The notes under the pieces: model-generated
Database searches by the model: none
Told to the model about the DNA's origin: nothing
Seen by the model: only the letters and a program-made list of their open reading frames with translations
Source: Flavobacteriales bacterium UBA720
Lineage (GTDB): Bacteria > Bacteroidota > Bacteroidia > Flavobacteriales > Weeksellaceae
Assembly: GCA_002297505.1 (NCBI GenBank)
Contig: DBLQ01000018.1
Span: 1-11,755 of the forward strand
Length of the DNA stretch: 11,755 bases
Direction: 5' to 3'
Made by a program: the position numbers and the translations under genes
Shown: piece by piece, positions 11,725-11,755 of the stretch
Layout: every line of letters begins with the position of its first letter
How positions within the stretch are numbered: the stretch's first letter is position 1

Positions 11725-11755
11725 GGCGAAGCGCGCCCCGGCCTGAGTGGAGCTC
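11725..11755. other. GC-rich tail at the window edge
   Basis: The last 31 bases switch abruptly to GC-rich sequence (GCGAAGCGCGCCCCGGCC) after an AT-rich spacer. It may be the start of another dispersed intergenic repeat or of a structured element; it is cut off by the window end and cannot be assigned. Confidence 0.3.

Noticed and set aside
11659..11755. Partial minus-strand coding region at the right edge
   Set aside because: One frame is open through the tail, but it reads through dispersed repeats and has no recognisable protein features.

Overview
The window looks like a chromosomal segment of a Bacteroidota bacterium, most likely class Flavobacteriia and close to Chryseobacterium/Epilithonimonas (family Weeksellaceae). 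Three things point there. Start codons lack Shine-Dalgarno sequences and sit behind AT-rich leaders. Several genes carry the Bacteroidota promoter signature TTG-N17-18-TAnnTTTG. The proteins have flavobacterial character: a short Crp/Fnr regulator, a 'VGINT'-type secreted protein, and a repeat of the CTTCGACTCCGCTCAG type. Genus is inferred from remembered protein style, not from a search.

Layout, left to right. (1) 2-793: the C-terminal third of an RND efflux pump, ending in a C(UUCG)G terminator that faces a second terminator from the next gene. (2) 907-1947: two divergent genes, a J-domain/KTSC-domain protein (-) and a META/HslJ-like lipoprotein (+), around a 14-bp perfect palindrome. (3) 2002-4321: three minus-strand genes, namely a very acidic 80-residue protein, a 3-hydroxyacyl-CoA dehydrogenase and a Gfo/Idh/MocA oxidoreductase. 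(4) 4322-4648: an AT-rich gene-free stretch ending in a near-ideal promoter for a 463-residue secreted modular protein. (5) 6049-7497: a Crp/Fnr regulator and a short-chain dehydrogenase, each preceded by nearly the same 16-bp Fnr-like operator. (6) 7535-10736: minus-strand fabH-like and fabI-like genes from a strong promoter, then after a terminator a second, YdgJ/YhhX-like Gfo/Idh oxidoreductase. (7) 10737-11755: a 63-bp palindromic interspersed repeat, pcm (protein-L-isoaspartate methyltransferase), and the edges of other repeats.

Most of the window is ordinary core and near-core metabolism. The best candidate for an undescribed circuit is the Crp/Fnr-SDR pair. The regulator lacks obvious cAMP-contact and Fe-S residues. 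Its own operator lies at the exact centre of a larger 42-bp dyad. The two operators sit 10 bp apart in distance from their putative -7 boxes. Second is the linked KASIII/enoyl reductase pair, which looks like an accessory fatty-acid-type module. No CRISPR array, RNA gene, insertion sequence, phage gene or recognisable defence system was found.
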